A stretch of DNA of 20,039 bases, from contig NW_014578573.1 in NCBI RefSeq assembly GCF_000485595.1, positions 32,000 through 52,038 of the forward strand, written 5' to 3'. This document shows positions 18,467-20,039 of the stretch, one piece after another. The position numbers were made by a program, and so were the translations under genes. This stretch comes from Priapulus caudatus. Taxonomy: Eukaryota; Priapulida; Priapulimorpha; Priapulimorphida; Priapulidae. Positions within the stretch are counted from its first letter, which is position 1. Every line of letters starts with the position of its first letter. The notes beneath the pieces are model-generated. The model was not told the DNA's origin and made no database searches. It worked only from the letters and a program-made list of their open reading frames with translations.

Positions 18467-18821
18467 TAATTAATTAGACTAATCGTGCTTCAATAAACTC
18501 AAAATTCACAGAGATTATAGCTAAGACATGTGTCTATGTGTATCTAGATTTCTAGAAATGTAACTCAAATCGTTCGCGCCATATGATAGTTTAATTGTAC
18601 ACTTTCTTACCGCCCATAGCCGTGCGCATATTCTTATGTGCAATACCGCGCGTAGATATTTGCTAATTAATTAAACCACTCGCGCTTCAATAAACTCAAG
18701 AATCACAGAGATTATAGATAACACATGTGTTTATATGTATCTAGATTTCTAGAAATGTAACTCAAATTGTTCGCGCCATATGATAGTTTAATTGTACACT
18801 TTCTTACCCCCATAGCCGCAC
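18467..18821. repeat. Two direct copies of a ~158-bp repeat
   Basis: 18467-18625 and 18664-18821 are about 90% alike by eye. They share aattaatta, cttcaataaactca, tctagatttctagaaatgta and tagtttaattgtacactttc, and are separated by about 38 bp. The period is about 197 bp. They carry no ORF. They could be a short segment of a satellite or the terminal direct repeats of an unrecognised element. Confidence 0.88.
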
Positions 18822-19590
18822 AAGATAATTGAATAAGTAATGAGTCAAAATATGCTAAGGGGTTATAAAGAGTAACACAGAGGCAGATATATGAAACACT
18901 TTGTTTTTATTCAAACACAGAATAAAGTTAAACTTGATGAACCAACATGTCACAATAAAACAATGAAAATATAGTTTACAGATGGTAACCTTGAAAAATT
19001 TGCATTTAAAGTTCGGAACTTGGTGCTTGCGTACATCATTTTTGACGGACATTTTTTCATCTTTTATTGTCAATTAACCAGTTATTATTATTATTTCTAT
19101 ACTCAAGACTATTTATATAAGTGCAGGTAATGCCAATTTATGAAAGAGGAAGAACCATTTGTCCAAAAAACATAAACATGGAAAATTTACATTCCGTCAA
19201 ACACTCCAGCCATACTTGGCCAAGGCTACTTGGTTCGAAGGAAAGTATTTTACTGTTGCAATACACCACTTGGATATGAATTGTTGTTGGTAAGTACAAA
19301 TTTATACAGTGTAGCCATTTACCAATGAGGTTTAAGGTAAGTAAAATTCACCTAAAAGACATACAAGGCCCAAGTTTACAAAAAACTTGCGTACGTTAGT
19401 TTGACGGACAAATTTTCAAAAATCACAAAATATCATGAATATCATCATTTCTAGTAAAGCCATTATCAGTTCTTCAAATTCTTATTAAATAAAAGATTAT
19501 TTCTCTTCAAAATGTAGCCAAGATGATTTCACTTGAATGCCATTATTCAAATAAAATCTTCAAAAACTCTTCATAGCATAGAATAAAACA
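18822..19590. other. AT-rich non-coding region
   Basis: No gene is recognised. Two loosely similar blocks contain cttgcgtac followed by TTTGACGGAC or TTTTGACGGAC (about 19026-19050 and 19388-19410), and an inverted attccgtcaaac lies near 19191. They may be weak internal repeats of a non-autonomous element ending at the Helitron-type terminus. Confidence 0.35.
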
Positions 19591-19614
19591 TTTGTGTGTG
19601 TGTGTGTGCGTGTG

Positions 19615-19646
<32 letters not shown>

Positions 19647-19652
19647 TGTGTC
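19591..19652. repeat. (TG)n/(CGTG)n microsatellite
   Basis: A TG dinucleotide run grades into repeated cgtg tetranucleotides, then tgtgtctg. Simple alternating purine-pyrimidine sequence, potentially Z-DNA-forming; function not implied. Confidence 0.95.
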
Positions 19653-19836
19653 TGTATTTCACTGTGTACTTGCCAAACATGGTTAATGTGTTACGTGTAA
19701 GCATGATTGTACATGTATTTGTATTGAAATCTCAACCATAAAAAAACAAACATGTGCAACAACTAAACTCTCCATATAACACCTTACACATAACACTACT
19801 GTACTGGTAACACATGCATGCATCACAGTTACTAAG

Positions 19837-19864
19837 CCCGCGCGTAGCGCGGGTTCCAGCTAGT
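19837..19864 (+). mobile_element. Helitron-type 3' terminus
   Basis: A perfect hairpin CCCGCGC-GTA-GCGCGGG (19837-19853) is followed 6 bp later by CTAGT (19860-19864). This matches the Helitron 3' end: a short GC hairpin just before CTRRT. The base after CTAGT is A rather than the usual T, a mild deviation. The 5' TC end cannot be located, so the element's length is unknown; it would extend leftwards, perhaps including the microsatellite. Confidence 0.65.
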
Positions 19865-19908
19865 ATTAATAATGCTGAGAGGGTCTATGTCCCCCGGGGT
19901 ACTGCCGG

Positions 19909-19990
19909 AACGTACCCTGGGTACGGTCCGGTATACCGAAACGTACCCTGGGTACGGTCCGGTATACCGAAACGTACCCTGGTACGATAT
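19909..19990. repeat. 31-bp minisatellite with internal palindromes
   Basis: Two exact 31-bp units (19909-19939, 19940-19970) beginning aacgtaccctgggtacggtc, plus a third partial degenerate unit to about 19990. Each unit holds GTACCC-TGGGTAC and CGGTATACCG-type palindromes. The array lies 45 bp beyond the Helitron-type terminus. Confidence 0.88.
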
Positions 19991-20039
19991 TATATGCCGG
20001 ACCGTACCTCACCTACTCCACTAACGAGTCTAGGGAGTC

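Noticed and set aside
19591-20020. CRISPR-like array or centromeric satellite
   Set aside because: The units are adjacent simple or 31-bp tandem repeats with no spacers, and too few to call a satellite.

Overview
This window looks like nuclear DNA from an animal, most likely an aquatic invertebrate. I cannot name the species. It is AT-rich, with spliced genes (GT..AG introns, mostly about 100-550 bp), microsatellites and minisatellites, and an unusually mixed collection of transposable-element remnants. There is no bacterial-style operon, no CRISPR array, and no tRNA or rRNA that I can support. Nearly all coding sequence is on the minus strand.

Layout. 883-3275: a three-exon minus-strand gene encoding a SWIM zinc finger, a YqaJ-type nuclease domain and a C-terminal PHD finger. 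It is the best preserved gene here, and its splice phases agree. 3900-4650: a nest of relics, namely palindromic TTAACTC repeats, a Helitron helicase fragment and a BEL/Pao retrotransposon fragment. 5044-5990: a 947-bp non-autonomous DNA transposon. 6270-7810: a broken hAT transposase. 7926-8395: a broken P-element/THAP9-like transposase. 8460-9088: four copies of a 12-mer with no assigned role. 9501-11843: a five-exon minus-strand gene of a conserved but little-described animal family, which I infer to be a tyrosine-recombinase-type protein. One intron carries a 284-bp foldback element with an exact 9-bp target duplication. 11860-12697: the 5' half of a PIF/Harbinger element, with a TATA box, repeated motifs and a transposase N-terminus, sitting inside a second hAT relic (12698-13505). 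14245-14696: a 452-bp foldback element with long arms and a 9-bp target duplication. 15237-18353: a nearly complete pogo-like element with TIRs, a TA duplication and a decayed transposase ending in a PHD-like finger. 18467-18821: two copies of a ~158-bp repeat. 19837-19864: a Helitron-type 3' terminus, followed by a 31-bp minisatellite.

How it fits together. The genes do not form one pathway. The window is a transposon accumulation zone in which several elements are nested or truncated against each other. The two protein families most worth attention are the SWIM-YqaJ-PHD gene and the multi-exon tyrosine-recombinase-like gene. Both could be transposon-derived nucleases or recombinases, still mobile or domesticated. 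The recombinase-like gene shows two reading-frame disruptions, so this copy may be dead.
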